A stretch of DNA of 64,000 nt, from contig NZ_KB903251.1 of assembly GCF_000379685.1 (NCBI RefSeq), positions 248,001 to 312,000 on the forward strand, in the 5' to 3' direction. The translations under genes and the position numbers were made by a program. The stretch comes from Catelliglobosispora koreensis DSM 44566 (GTDB taxonomy: Bacteria; Actinomycetota; Actinomycetes; Mycobacteriales; Micromonosporaceae). Shown in pieces: positions 8,673 through 16,799 of this stretch. Under the pieces are notes generated by a model, which saw only the letters and a program-made list of their open reading frames with translations, was not told where the DNA came from and did not search any database. Positions within the stretch are counted from its first letter, which is position 1. Each line of letters opens with the position of its first letter.

Positions 8673-9085
8673 TGAAGTTTTCCCTGCGGAGCAAGAAAAG
8701 GAGCGCCTTCTTGGCAATCGAGAGCGCCGTGCTCGAAGAGATCAAACAGCTGCGCAGCCGGCTGCCGCATGTCCACGGCGTGCTGGTGGCCAGCATCGAT
8801 GGGCTGGTCATCGCCCACGACGTCAGCGGTTTCGACCCGGACACTTTCGCGGCCATGTCAGCCGCGCAACTGGGCCTCGGTCAGCAAATGGCGGGAGTCC
8901 TGCCCCCGGGCGACTTTCGTGAGTGCGTGACCGCGGCGACAAGCGGCTATGTGGCGACGTTCGCCGCTGGTGACCGGGCACTGCTGGCGATCGTCGCCGG
9001 GCCTGAACTCAACGTCGGCCGTCTGCACCACGAAGCCCGCCCGGCGGCGGCCAACGTCGCGGCGCTGATCGCACCACCGGCCTAA
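8672..9085 (+). CDS. Roadblock/LC7 domain protein 2
   Basis: A 137-residue protein with the clearest Roadblock signature of the three. A first helix (SAVLEEIKQLRSRLPHVHG) leads into the strand pair VLVASIDGLVIAHD, then an AAMSAAQLGLGQQM helix and the ALLAIVAGPELNVGRL strand-turn. The ATG overlaps the TGA of the preceding gene (TGATG), so the two are translationally coupled. An alternative GTG start one codon upstream is possible. It probably dimerises with another Roadblock protein. Confidence 0.8.
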   Translation: MKFSLRSKKRSAFLAIESAVLEEIKQLRSRLPHVHGVLVASIDGLVIAHDVSGFDPDTFAAMSAAQLGLGQQMAGVLPPGDFRECVTAATSGYVATFAAGDRALLAIVAGPELNVGRLHHEARPAAANVAALIAPPA

Positions 9086-9116
9086 GTGGACACCCGTCAA
9101 ACCGAAGAGGAGAAAC

Positions 9117-9488
9117 ATGACCGACATGGAAAGTTCGCTCAAAGAGGCGATGCAGATCGAAGGCGCCATTGGGGCGGCGCTAGTCGACTACACCAGCGGG
9201 ATGGCTTTGGGCACCATCGGATCCAGTTCAGATTTCGACCTTTCGATCGCCGCGGCCGGCAACACCGACGTTGTGCGGGCCAAGCTGCGTACCCTCGAAA
9301 TGTTGCGGTTGAAGGATTCCATCGAAGACATATTGATCACCTTGGGTACGCAATACCACGTGATCCGGCCGCTGACGAGTCACAAGACCCACGGATTGTT
9401 CCTCTATCTGGTGCTGGCCAAGTCGCGCGCGAATTTGGCGATGGCCAGGCACAAGCTGAAAAACATCGAAGAGTCGCTGCAGATGTGA
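9117..9488 (+). CDS. Roadblock/LC7 domain protein 3
   Basis: A 123-residue Roadblock-type protein (AIGAALVDYTSGMALGTIG, EDILITLGTQYHVIRP, GLFLYLVLAKSRANLAMAR). It closely parallels protein 1 in this operon and may be an old duplicate. It has a good GAGGAGAA ribosome site. It ends the cluster and is followed by a convergent hydrolase gene after 9 nt. Confidence 0.78.
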   Translation: MTDMESSLKEAMQIEGAIGAALVDYTSGMALGTIGSSSDFDLSIAAAGNTDVVRAKLRTLEMLRLKDSIEDILITLGTQYHVIRPLTSHKTHGLFLYLVLAKSRANLAMARHKLKNIEESLQM

Positions 9489-9497
9489 CCGGACGCC

Positions 9498-10247
9498 TTA
9501 GCCCTCGCTGACGAGACGCTGAAGCACCGGGGCGAACTGCTCGGGGTCTTCCAGCGAGGGCAGGTGACCGGCCCACGGCAATGTCACCAGTTGCGCGTCC
9601 GGGATTTCCGTGACCAGCATGTCGGCGATGAGCTGGAAGTAGTCAACGTCCAGCAGCCCCTTCACGACGGTTGTCTTGGCCGTGATCGCCTTGAGCGAGA
9701 AGTCAGCCTTGCGCGACGGCGGATAGTCCGCCACGGCGAGCTGAAGTTCAAAAGCGTGCTGTTGCATCTCGGCGATGAACGCCCGGGTCTCGTCGCTGGC
9801 GCGCGGCCCGGCGAAGGTGTCCACGTTGAGCTGTGTCGCGGCCAGCACGTCGCCCGCTTCGAGGAGCTCATCTTCCTTGCTGCCAAAGGCTTTGATGGCA
9901 TCCGTGGGCGGAAAGTCGGCCGCGGCGCAAACGAGGCCAAGTTTCGTGACGCGATGCGGCCAGCGGGAGGCGATCTCTTGCGCGACGCGCCCGCCATAAG
10001 ACGCGCCCACGAGCGTGACCGCGCCGAGCCCCAGCTGGTCGAGGACCTCGACGACATCCTCGGCCGCGTTATAAGGCTCGATGGGCGCGGGTGTGTCTCC
10101 ATGACCCCGGAAATCGCACCTCACGACCTGGTAACCGGCGCCCAGGAGCGATTGCCACTGCTTGTCCCACATGCGCCGGTCGCACACGGAGGAGTGGAGC
10201 AGGACGATGGCGGAGCCGGTTCCGGCATGATCAAAGGCAAGGGTCAT
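9498..10247 (-). CDS. Alpha/beta-fold hydrolase
   Basis: A 249-residue cytoplasmic hydrolase. It shows the family's oxyanion region (IVLLHSSVCDRRMWD), the nucleophile elbow GASYGG (Ser83) and the C-terminal catalytic histidine in WAGHLPSLE. Overall it resembles 3-oxoadipate enol-lactonase or haloperoxidase-like hydrolases, but it lies alone and the substrate cannot be inferred. It is transcribed toward the Roadblock operon. Confidence 0.85.
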   Translation of the reverse strand: MTLAFDHAGTGSAIVLLHSSVCDRRMWDKQWQSLLGAGYQVVRCDFRGHGDTPAPIEPYNAAEDVVEVLDQLGLGAVTLVGASYGGRVAQEIASRWPHRVTKLGLVCAAADFPPTDAIKAFGSKEDELLEAGDVLAATQLNVDTFAGPRASDETRAFIAEMQQHAFELQLAVADYPPSRKADFSLKAITAKTTVVKGLLDVDYFQLIADMLVTEIPDAQLVTLPWAGHLPSLEDPEQFAPVLQRLVSEG

Positions 10248-10307
10248 GGTGGCGAGACTATGACAGCCATCTAGCAGAACTCGCCTGAATTACCGACACT
10301 GTGACCC

Positions 10308-10922
10308 GTGACATTCACCCTGGGCATTTTCGATCTGTTTACCTACGCCATACCGGGCTCGCTGCAGCTGGCCTTCTTCACCTATCTGGCGGTGCGGCTG
10401 AATCTGGTGGAGCTGTCGGCGTTCGCGGCGATTCCGGGATGGGCGCTCGCCGTTGGCATCGCGGTGGTGAGCTATCTGCTGGGACAGCTCGTGTTCCTCG
10501 TCGCGGGGTCCGTTGTGGACGGTCTGTACCGCCCGCGCAAGGACGCTCACGTGGCTTGGACCGGCATCGCTGAGGACGCGGCTAAGGTCAGCGAGCGGGA
10601 GTTCAAGTTCGTCGACCCGATGCTGTTGCTGGCGCGGGCGGAGCTGCGTAATCGTGAAGTGGCCGTTGAGGTCTCGCGGCTGCGGGCAACGGGGCTGATG
10701 CTGCGCAGTTCGGCTGTGCCTACGGCGCTTTTCGCGTTTGCCGCGCTGGCTGAGATTGGTTTCGGCCCACATCGCGTGCTGGCCGCGGTGGCGATGGTCG
10801 TGCTGCTGCTGGCCGCCTTCGGTTTCGCCTATCACGGACGGGAACTGCGCCTGTGGGCTAACCGTAAGACCTATCAGATCGCATACTGGCTAGACGAAAC
10901 CCCCGCCTCAGAAGCGAAGTAG
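10308..10922 (+). CDS. Membrane protein of unknown function
   Basis: I do not recognise this 204-residue protein. It has about four hydrophobic helices: two near the N-terminus (around residues 8-30 and 45-70) and two near residues 140-175. Between them lies a charged cytoplasmic or external stretch of about 65 residues (RPRKDAHVAW, REFKFVDPM). The start is a GTG divergent from the hydrolase gene. Its 3' end overlaps the end of the convergent hipA gene by 15 nt. Confidence 0.7.
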   Translation: MTFTLGIFDLFTYAIPGSLQLAFFTYLAVRLNLVELSAFAAIPGWALAVGIAVVSYLLGQLVFLVAGSVVDGLYRPRKDAHVAWTGIAEDAAKVSEREFKFVDPMLLLARAELRNREVAVEVSRLRATGLMLRSSAVPTALFAFAALAEIGFGPHRVLAAVAMVVLLLAAFGFAYHGRELRLWANRKTYQIAYWLDETPASEAK

Positions 10923-12119
10923 CCTCGAGCGGCGCATGTCGATGAACCGGCGGAGTTTGCGGAGTCTGCCGCTGTCATAGGGCAGATCCATCACGTCCGC
11001 AAGCCACAGGTCGGCCCGTTCGCAGACTTCGCCAATCACTTGCCTGGTGGCCTTCGCCGGGACACCGGCACCTTCGCCGACCGTGACGAAGTCCTTGCCG
11101 CTCAGCTCATCGCCACGCTTGCTGTTGACGGACAGTGCCATTGTCGCGTCCACGCTGGGGTAGGGCTGAGAAGACGGCAAGTCGTAAGCGGCTGTCACAC
11201 GCCATTCACCGTCAGGAAGCTGAAGTATGGCGAAGTTCTTCGCATGGGCGTCGCCATTGCCACTGAGGTAGGCGAAGATGCACTGGCGCAACAAGTCTCG
11301 GGCCGCAACAGGTCGCGCACGGCACAGCTCGCTGAGCGCCCGGATGAGGGTGGCCGTGGGAATGGCGTATTTGTCCGCGGGATACCGGCCGAGCACCTGG
11401 CAACCGTCTTCCACCGCTAACCGCCGTCCAGTTGGCGGCCTGTCAAAGCGGCTGATGAGCAAACCAGGCTCACCATCCTTATCGGACACTAGAGTGGCCT
11501 CAACGACGTTCAGCCCGCATAACCTGGCGGCACGAAGGAAGAAAGCTTCATTCTCGACCAGGTGGTGGAACTCGGGTGGGTTGAGCTTCAGAATGAAGTG
11601 TTGCGATTGGCTTGTCAGAGGCACCGAGATCATGTGGGCCGAGACTTTCTCTTGGACTCCCGGAAGTCCGACGCGGTCTGGTTCGCTGCCAACGACCTGC
11701 GCGAAGACTTCCTTGAACGAGATCTCCGCGAAGTCGCCCAGCAGAACGGGGGCGGCTGCGGCGGGCATTTCGCCGTGCGGAAACACTTGCACATCGCCGA
11801 TGAGGTCGGAGCCCACGGCGAGCAGGATCGACAGGTCGTCATCGGCAGATGTCTTGATGTTGCGCCGAAGGGCGGTCAGGCGGCGGCCTTCAGGCAGCAA
11901 GCCAGCGAAGAAAGGCGGTGCGGCTCCGGCTGGAGTCCGGACCACCGCTTCGGTCTTGGGTAACGTCGTCGCGACCGGAAAGCCTTCTCCTGCAAGGTAA
12001 TCGTCGAGATAGCGAAACGTCAGACCTTCGGCTGTGCGCGTCAGGGTGGCGGCCAGCCTGCCTTGTTTGTAGACATCGGCGATCTCGACATCGACGAGGC
12101 GTGGGAGCTCAATCGTCAT
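10908..12119 (-). CDS. hipA: HipA-family serine/threonine kinase toxin
   Basis: A 403-residue HipA-like kinase. It has the N-terminal HipA subdomain (GLLPEGRRL near residue 75) and the P-loop-like LPGVQEKVS (152-160). The catalytic loop GNGDAHAKNF (287-296) has Asp290 as base, and a metal-binding YDLPSS lies about 20 residues later. In E. coli, HipA phosphorylates glutamyl-tRNA synthetase and causes growth arrest; the target here is unknown. The start overlaps hipB by 11 nt, so toxin and antitoxin are translated as a pair. All key residues look intact, so the toxin is probably active. Confidence 0.92.
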   Translation of the reverse strand: MTIELPRLVDVEIADVYKQGRLAATLTRTAEGLTFRYLDDYLAGEGFPVATTLPKTEAVVRTPAGAAPPFFAGLLPEGRRLTALRRNIKTSADDDLSILLAVGSDLIGDVQVFPHGEMPAAAAPVLLGDFAEISFKEVFAQVVGSEPDRVGLPGVQEKVSAHMISVPLTSQSQHFILKLNPPEFHHLVENEAFFLRAARLCGLNVVEATLVSDKDGEPGLLISRFDRPPTGRRLAVEDGCQVLGRYPADKYAIPTATLIRALSELCRARPVAARDLLRQCIFAYLSGNGDAHAKNFAILQLPDGEWRVTAAYDLPSSQPYPSVDATMALSVNSKRGDELSGKDFVTVGEGAGVPAKATRQVIGEVCERADLWLADVMDLPYDSGRLRKLRRFIDMRRSRLLRF

Positions 12120-12378
12120 GCGCTATCCGTCCCGTGCCTGGCACCACGCTTAGGTCTAGCCCGAGCACAGCCAGCACATCGAGGAGTTTGCCCACTTGAA
12201 TGGTGGGCTTCGCCCGCTCGACGAAGGAGACGAAGCTCGTCGAGCAACCAGCGAGTGCGGCCAGTTCATCCTGACGCAGCCCCAGTGTTTCTCGTCGCGA
12301 GCGCACGGCTTGCGCCAAAGCCGCCAGCTTCGACGTACGTTCGTCGTTTGGAAGCTGCAATTTTCGTGGACGGACCAT
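12109..12378 (-). CDS. hipB: HipB-like XRE-family antitoxin
   Basis: An 89-residue DNA-binding protein with a helix-turn-helix of the XRE type (LRQDELAALAGCSTSFVSFV). It precedes hipA and overlaps it, as is standard for hipBA. It should neutralise HipA and repress the operon by binding the two TACGATCGTA sites just upstream. The N-terminal 15 residues are basic (RPRKLQLPNDER). Confidence 0.92.
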   Translation of the reverse strand: MVRPRKLQLPNDERTSKLAALAQAVRSRRETLGLRQDELAALAGCSTSFVSFVERAKPTIQVGKLLDVLAVLGLDLSVVPGTGRIAHDD

Positions 12379-12396
12379 GCTTAGCCCTCTTCAACC

Positions 12397-12406
12397 TACG
12401 ATCGTA
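12397..12406. promoter_or_regulatory. hipBA operator, proximal copy
   Basis: TACGATCGTA is a perfect 10-bp palindrome, 19 bp upstream of the hipB start. It sits inside a longer conserved block (TCAANCTACGATCGTACNTT) that recurs exactly 60 bp away. Confidence 0.75.
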
Positions 12407-12456
12407 CTTTCTAAGTGCCTAACTGAGAGGCTAGCACGGTATCCGTCGCTTCAAAC

Positions 12457-12466
12457 TACGATCGTA
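12457..12466. promoter_or_regulatory. hipBA operator, distal copy
   Basis: This is the second TACGATCGTA palindrome, with the same flanks and a 60-bp centre-to-centre distance from the first. Two HipB dimers, possibly bridged by HipA, could bind here and bend the promoter. Confidence 0.72.
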
Positions 12467-12483
12467 CGTTTTCCAGGAACGCG

Positions 12484-12520
12484 AACGGCTCCTGAGATCG
12501 GGGGTTCCTCAGGAGCCGTT
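12484..12520. terminator. Terminator hairpin after the P450 gene
   Basis: AACGGCTCCTGAG (12484-12496) pairs perfectly over 13 bp with CTCAGGAGCCGTT (12508-12520), with an 11-nt loop. It lies just past the P450 stop codon. It has no long U-tract, as is usual in GC-rich actinobacteria. Confidence 0.8.
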
Positions 12521-12536
12521 AGCGGTGAAACCGTTG

Positions 12537-13712
12537 CTAGGAAAGCTGAACCGGCAGGTGTTGCAGGCCCCGCAGAAGCATTCCCGGGCGCCAGGCCAAC
12601 TCGGATTCAGCGGCCGCGAACCGCAACTTGGGGAAGGCGCTGAGCAGGCCACCGATGGCGATGCGGGCTTCCATCCGGGCGAGGGGGGCGCCCAGGCAGA
12701 AGTGCATGCCGTGACCGAAAGCCAGGTGCTGGGCGGCTTCGGTGCGGGAGATGTCGAAAGCATCCGGCTCCGGGAACACTGACTCGTCCCGGTTCGGCGA
12801 CATCAGTCCAATGAAGACAAGGTTTCCGGCCGGGATCGAGACACCGCCATACTCGACTTCCTCCACCGCCATGCGCAGGGTGGCGGTCTTGACCGGGCTT
12901 TCGTAACGCAGGAACTCCTCGATCGCGTTCGGGATCAGATCGGGGTTCTCGCGCAGCGAGTCGGCGACCTCGGGGCGCTGCAGCAGCAGGAACATCGCGT
13001 TGCCGATGAGGTTGACCGTGGTTTCGTGACCGGCCACGAGAAGCAGGAAGACCAGGGAGGTCAGCTCATCCTCGTCGAGCTTGTCGCCCGCGTCACTGGC
13101 CTGAATCAGTCCACTGAGCAGGGCATCGTCGGGCTCGGACCGCTTGCGTGCCACGAGCGACTGGATGTAGCTCTCCATGGACTCGGCGGCCGCGACGGAC
13201 TCGGGCGTGCCAACCATGAATTCGTCGAGCAGGATGTTGGACCACGAGCGGAAGTCATCGCGGTCGATCATGGGGACGCCGATGAGTTCACAGATGACCT
13301 GGAACGGCAGCGGGAAGGCGTAGTCGTCGACGAGGTCGGCGGATTCCTTTGCAGCCATCGCGGCGATCAGGTCGTCGGAGATCTGCTGAATGCGTGGGCG
13401 CAGGGCCTCGATGCGCCGGGGCGTGAATTCCAGCGACACGAGCTTGCGCAGGCGTGAGTGCTCAGGGGCGTCGGCGCTGAGCATGTGCTTGCTGAGCCCG
13501 GCCTTGACCATCTCTGGCGGCATGATGAGGTTGGTCGGCCCCTTCGCCAGGCGGGGGTCGGTCAGGGCACGTTTGGCATCTTCATAGCGGGTGATGAGGT
13601 ATCCGTTGATACCGCTGTCGCCGAGAGGGATTTCAGCGACAGCTGTCTGCTGGCGCATCGCGGCGAAAACGGCGTGAGGATTCGCGGTCATCACGTCTTG
13701 GCTCAGTTGCAT
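12537..13712 (-). CDS. Cytochrome P450
   Basis: A class I bacterial P450 of about 391 residues. It has the I-helix oxygen-activation motif AGHETT, the ExxR helix (EEFLRYESP context) and the haem-binding loop FGHGMHFCLG with its cysteine near residue 339. It needs a ferredoxin and reductase encoded elsewhere. I take the ATG giving MQLSQDVMTANPH as the start. A TTG 36 nt upstream keeps the same frame, but neither has a strong ribosome site. The gene is divergent from the KAS III fusion gene and shares an operator-like dyad with it, which suggests that both act in one biosynthetic step series. Confidence 0.92.
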   Translation of the reverse strand: MQLSQDVMTANPHAVFAAMRQQTAVAEIPLGDSGINGYLITRYEDAKRALTDPRLAKGPTNLIMPPEMVKAGLSKHMLSADAPEHSRLRKLVSLEFTPRRIEALRPRIQQISDDLIAAMAAKESADLVDDYAFPLPFQVICELIGVPMIDRDDFRSWSNILLDEFMVGTPESVAAAESMESYIQSLVARKRSEPDDALLSGLIQASDAGDKLDEDELTSLVFLLLVAGHETTVNLIGNAMFLLLQRPEVADSLRENPDLIPNAIEEFLRYESPVKTATLRMAVEEVEYGGVSIPAGNLVFIGLMSPNRDESVFPEPDAFDISRTEAAQHLAFGHGMHFCLGAPLARMEARIAIGGLLSAFPKLRFAAAESELAWRPGMLLRGLQHLPVQLS

Positions 13713-13776
13713 TTGGACAGTGTGAAGGTGACCTAGGCTCACATTCAAGTCTTGCTCACGTTAAGAGAAGTTGTAT

Positions 13777-13807
13777 TACTCAGCGTGATCTGAGTACGGG
13801 AACTCAG
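13777..13807. promoter_or_regulatory. Shared dyad operator between the P450 and KAS III genes
   Basis: TACTCAG (13777-13783) and CTGAGTA (13790-13796) are perfect 7-bp arms with a 6-bp spacer. A third ACTCAG half-site lies at 13802-13807. The dyad overlaps a likely -10 (TATTAC, 13774-13779) of a promoter with -35 TTGCTC (13752-13757). The binding regulator is not obvious in the neighbourhood. Confidence 0.55.
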
Positions 13808-13841
13808 GGCGCCAGCGCGCTGGACTGCGTCAATTGAGGGC

Positions 13842-15557
13842 ATGACCGTTTATGTGACCGCCGCTGGGACGTATCTCCCCGGTGAGGCTCTGGACAACGA
13901 GGAAGCCGCCCGCCGCCTTGGTGACTCTGGGTCAGGGGCGGTCCGGCACCGGATTATGGCGGCGAACGGGATTCGCCAGCGCCACTTCGCCCTCGACGAG
14001 CAGGGCCAGGTCACGATGCTCAACGAGGAACTGGCCGCGCATGCCGTGCAAGCGGCACTCAAGGAGCGCGGTCTGGCGCTCGAAGACATCGGCATGCTGG
14101 CGACGGGGACGACGCAGGCTGATTTGCTGGTACCAGGCTTCGCGTCGATGGTGCACGGCCGGCTCGGGGGCGACAAGCTGGAACTCCTGTCCGCGGGCGG
14201 AGTGTGCGCCTCCAGCATGGCGGCCCTGGCGGCCGCTTCCCGGGCGATCCAGGCCGGTGACCATCAGCGGGCGGTCGTCGTCGGATCCGAGCTCGTGAGC
14301 CGCTCACTGCGCGGTCAGCGGACCCGGTCCATGGACACCGAGTTCCTGCGCTGGACACTTTCCGACGGTGCCGGTGCCCTGGTGCTGGAGAACCAGCCGC
14401 GGCCTGACGGTTTGAGCTTGCGGCTGGACTGGACGCACTCGGTGTCGTATGCGCACGAAAGAGCGGTCTGCATGTCAGCCGGCGGCGTCCCCTCAGCGGG
14501 CAGCACCTGGCTCGATCCGTCCACTCCCGACATTGGGCTCGTTCAGCTGCGCCAAGACGTGTCCATGCTGCCTGACCTGTTCCGCACGGGGGTACAAGAA
14601 TTCCGCGAGCTTGTGCACGCGGGACGGGTCCAGGCGGGGGAGATCGATCACCTGCTGTGTCACTACAGCGCCGAGCGGTTCCGGGGCGACGTGTTCAAGC
14701 TGCTCGAAGAAGCTTCTTTGGTCATAGACGAAAGCAAGTGGTTCACTAACCTGCACACGAGCGGAAACACGGGCGCGGCAAGCATCTTCATCATGCTCGA
14801 AGAGGCCATGCGCACGGGACGCTTCGCGCCCGGGGACCGGATTTTGCTGGCCGTGCCGGAGTCGGGCCGGTTCACCTTCGCCTTCGCGCACCTGACCTGC
14901 GTTGCCCCGCAAGGGGAACTGCTCACCGAACTCGCCCGGGTGTGGAACGGGTTCGAGGAAACGTTGCGCGGCACCAGGATCGTGCGGCGCATCGAGGGCG
15001 GCACGGCTACCATCGACGACTACCGTCTGCTCCTGCTGCACCTGCGTCAGCAGGTCATCGAGGGTGGGCGCTGGATTTCCCGGGCGGCGTCGAACTTCTC
15101 GCCTGAGATGTTTGAGTTCCGCAGCGCGGCCATCAAGCACGCGGCCGACGAACACCGGGATTTCCGTTTACTGGAACAAGATTTTGCCGCGGCGGGTGGG
15201 GACTTGGCCGCGATTCGTAAGGGGCGCAAGAACATTGGTTCAGAAGCACTATCCGCGTTCATCTTCCAGCAAGCCAGCCAGCCAGATCCGGTTGACCTTC
15301 TGGGAGCTATGTTCATCATCGAAGGACTCGGCAACAGGCTCGCTCTGGGCTGGGCAAGACAACTGCAGCAACAGCTGGACCTCGCCGACAATCAGGTGAG
15401 TTTCCTGCGCTACCACGGGGAGGCCGACGAGGAGCACATCGGCGAACTCAACCACCTGCTCAGCCTGGTGCGGCCCGAGGATGTGCCGCGGATCGTGCGG
15501 ACCGCCGAGGTCGTCGCCCGGCTCTACGCCTTCCAGCTTGAGGAGATGCGGGCATGA
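13842..15557 (+). CDS. KAS III-like ketosynthase fused to a haem-oxygenase-like diiron oxidase (HDO) domain
   Basis: A 571-residue two-domain protein. Residues 1-353 form a 3-oxoacyl-ACP synthase III/OleA-type thiolase fold with all three catalytic residues: Cys122 (GGVCASS), His274 (LCHYSAE) and Asn309 (TSGNTGAAS). Residues about 385-550 are helical and match the iron-containing redox enzyme family (HDO, as in UndA, CADD and BesC). The ligand-like patterns are FEFRSAAIKHAADEH, IIEGLG and HGEADEEH (His525, Asp529, His532). HDO enzymes use diiron and O2 to cut C-C bonds or hydroxylate; KAS III condenses an acyl-CoA with a malonyl or acyl unit. The fusion suggests condensation followed by oxidative processing of the product. 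It is co-translated with the next gene (ATGA). Confidence 0.8.
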   Translation: MTVYVTAAGTYLPGEALDNEEAARRLGDSGSGAVRHRIMAANGIRQRHFALDEQGQVTMLNEELAAHAVQAALKERGLALEDIGMLATGTTQADLLVPGFASMVHGRLGGDKLELLSAGGVCASSMAALAAASRAIQAGDHQRAVVVGSELVSRSLRGQRTRSMDTEFLRWTLSDGAGALVLENQPRPDGLSLRLDWTHSVSYAHERAVCMSAGGVPSAGSTWLDPSTPDIGLVQLRQDVSMLPDLFRTGVQEFRELVHAGRVQAGEIDHLLCHYSAERFRGDVFKLLEEASLVIDESKWFTNLHTSGNTGAASIFIMLEEAMRTGRFAPGDRILLAVPESGRFTFAFAHLTCVAPQGELLTELARVWNGFEETLRGTRIVRRIEGGTATIDDYRLLLLHLRQQVIEGGRWISRAASNFSPEMFEFRSAAIKHAADEHRDFRLLEQDFAAAGGDLAAIRKGRKNIGSEALSAFIFQQASQPDPVDLLGAMFIIEGLGNRLALGWARQLQQQLDLADNQVSFLRYHGEADEEHIGELNHLLSLVRPEDVPRIVRTAEVVARLYAFQLEEMRA

Positions 15558-16354
15558 ACGTGTGGACCGCCATCATGCTCGATCCCACGATCGAGGTTGA
15601 CCGGCAAACGTTGCGCATGGTGGTGCACGACCAGCGGGGGTGGAGCCGCCGCTGGCTCTACCCAACGGCACGGGTGGTCTCCAAAGTGGCTGTCTGGGCG
15701 ATCCGTTTCCTGAAGACCTTCGTATCGTTCCGGTTGCACACCACCATGGACCGGCTGTGCGTCTGGTTCCTGCACCGTTTCGTCTCGCCGACCGCGGGCG
15801 CCTTGCTCATCCGGCACTTTCAGGTCGAGACGAACTTGCTGAACTTCCTCATCCGCAACTCGGGTTCGGCGTTGCCCGAGGTGACGTTGCGGCCCACCAC
15901 CTTGACGGAATTGGGTGACAGCGCGGTCATCCAGCACGACCTCAATGTCTACGACGTTCTCGCGGCGCTGAAACCCGTGGGGCAGCAAGCCGATCTCGAC
16001 TACTCCATGCTCGCCGTCGATGAGATAAACCCAGGCCAGGGGGTGCGCCGTTGGCTGAACCTCGACATCCAAACCGCTCTGTGCTTGATGAACATCCCGT
16101 TCGCTTTTTGCCTGACGCGCTCGGAATACGAGCGGGCCGTCCACTCGCTACGGCTCGACGAGTCGTTGCTGGCGCTTCTCGCCGGGATGACGGGCGACGA
16201 GACGTTCCTTCGCTGGCGCCCAGGCACCAACGTGATCCGGGTCGACTCCAGCTTGGACGTGCCCCGGGCGGTCTATGAGCACGCGCTGATCTGTGAATAC
16301 GCCCACGCTCACCTGCTCGCCATGGCGAGGCGCTACGGTAGCGTGCATGTCTGA
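15554..16354 (+). CDS. Conserved helical protein of unknown function in the KAS III cluster
   Basis: I do not firmly recognise this 266-residue protein. It has a basic, amphipathic N-terminal third (RRWLYPTARVVSKVAVWAIR) and long helices (HFQVETNLLNFLIRNSG, EHALICEYAHAHLLAMAR). A Glu/His-rich final helix could bind metal or a membrane. It resembles uncharacterised DUF6999-type proteins in my memory, at low certainty. The start overlaps the preceding stop by 4 nt, so it is expressed with the KAS III-HDO protein and probably takes part in the same pathway. Confidence 0.6.
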   Translation: MNVWTAIMLDPTIEVDRQTLRMVVHDQRGWSRRWLYPTARVVSKVAVWAIRFLKTFVSFRLHTTMDRLCVWFLHRFVSPTAGALLIRHFQVETNLLNFLIRNSGSALPEVTLRPTTLTELGDSAVIQHDLNVYDVLAALKPVGQQADLDYSMLAVDEINPGQGVRRWLNLDIQTALCLMNIPFAFCLTRSEYERAVHSLRLDESLLALLAGMTGDETFLRWRPGTNVIRVDSSLDVPRAVYEHALICEYAHAHLLAMARRYGSVHV

Positions 16355-16790
16355 TCTTCGCGTTCACATGGTGGTGACCGACACCGACATCGAGGACTGG
16401 CGGCAGGTCCACAACGCCATCATCCCCGACGAGCTCGGCTTTGACGACGTCCGGGAACGCTTGCAGCGCAACCATCTCGATGTGGCCTACCTGGGCGAGG
16501 CCCTGGTCGCGTGCACGACGGTCCGCCCTCCATCGCCTGACTTAGCCGAGCCGATCGTCATCGTGCGTGTCCTGCCTGACTATCGCCGGCAGGGCATCGG
16601 CGCCACCCTGCTCGAACGCGCCCTGGGCCAGGCGGCCGAGTCCGGCGGCGAAGGCGTCGCGACCATCGTCTGGGAGCCCAATGTGGACGGTCTGCGTTTC
16701 GCGACCGCCCACGGCTTCACCGACGAGATCGACCGTTACGTCCCCGACGGCGAAACGTCCGCCTACCTCACCCTCCGCCGCACCAAATAG
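16347..16790 (+). CDS. GNAT-family N-acetyltransferase
   Basis: A 147-residue acetyltransferase. Its acetyl-CoA-binding motif is VLPDYRRQGIGATLLERAL (pattern R/Q-x-x-G-x-G), and the C-terminal motif is GFTDEIDRYVP. The ATG at 16347 overlaps the preceding gene by 8 nt. It could acetylate an amine produced by the cluster or provide self-resistance. It could also be an unrelated protein N-acetyltransferase that happens to be coupled here. Confidence 0.82.
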   Translation: MSDLRVHMVVTDTDIEDWRQVHNAIIPDELGFDDVRERLQRNHLDVAYLGEALVACTTVRPPSPDLAEPIVIVRVLPDYRRQGIGATLLERALGQAAESGGEGVATIVWEPNVDGLRFATAHGFTDEIDRYVPDGETSAYLTLRRTK

Positions 16791-16799
16791 CATCGCCGG

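Noticed and set aside
12377-12643. An 88-codon plus-strand frame across the hipBA promoter and the P450 terminator
   Set aside because: It crosses both operators and a strong terminator stem, and shows no domain.
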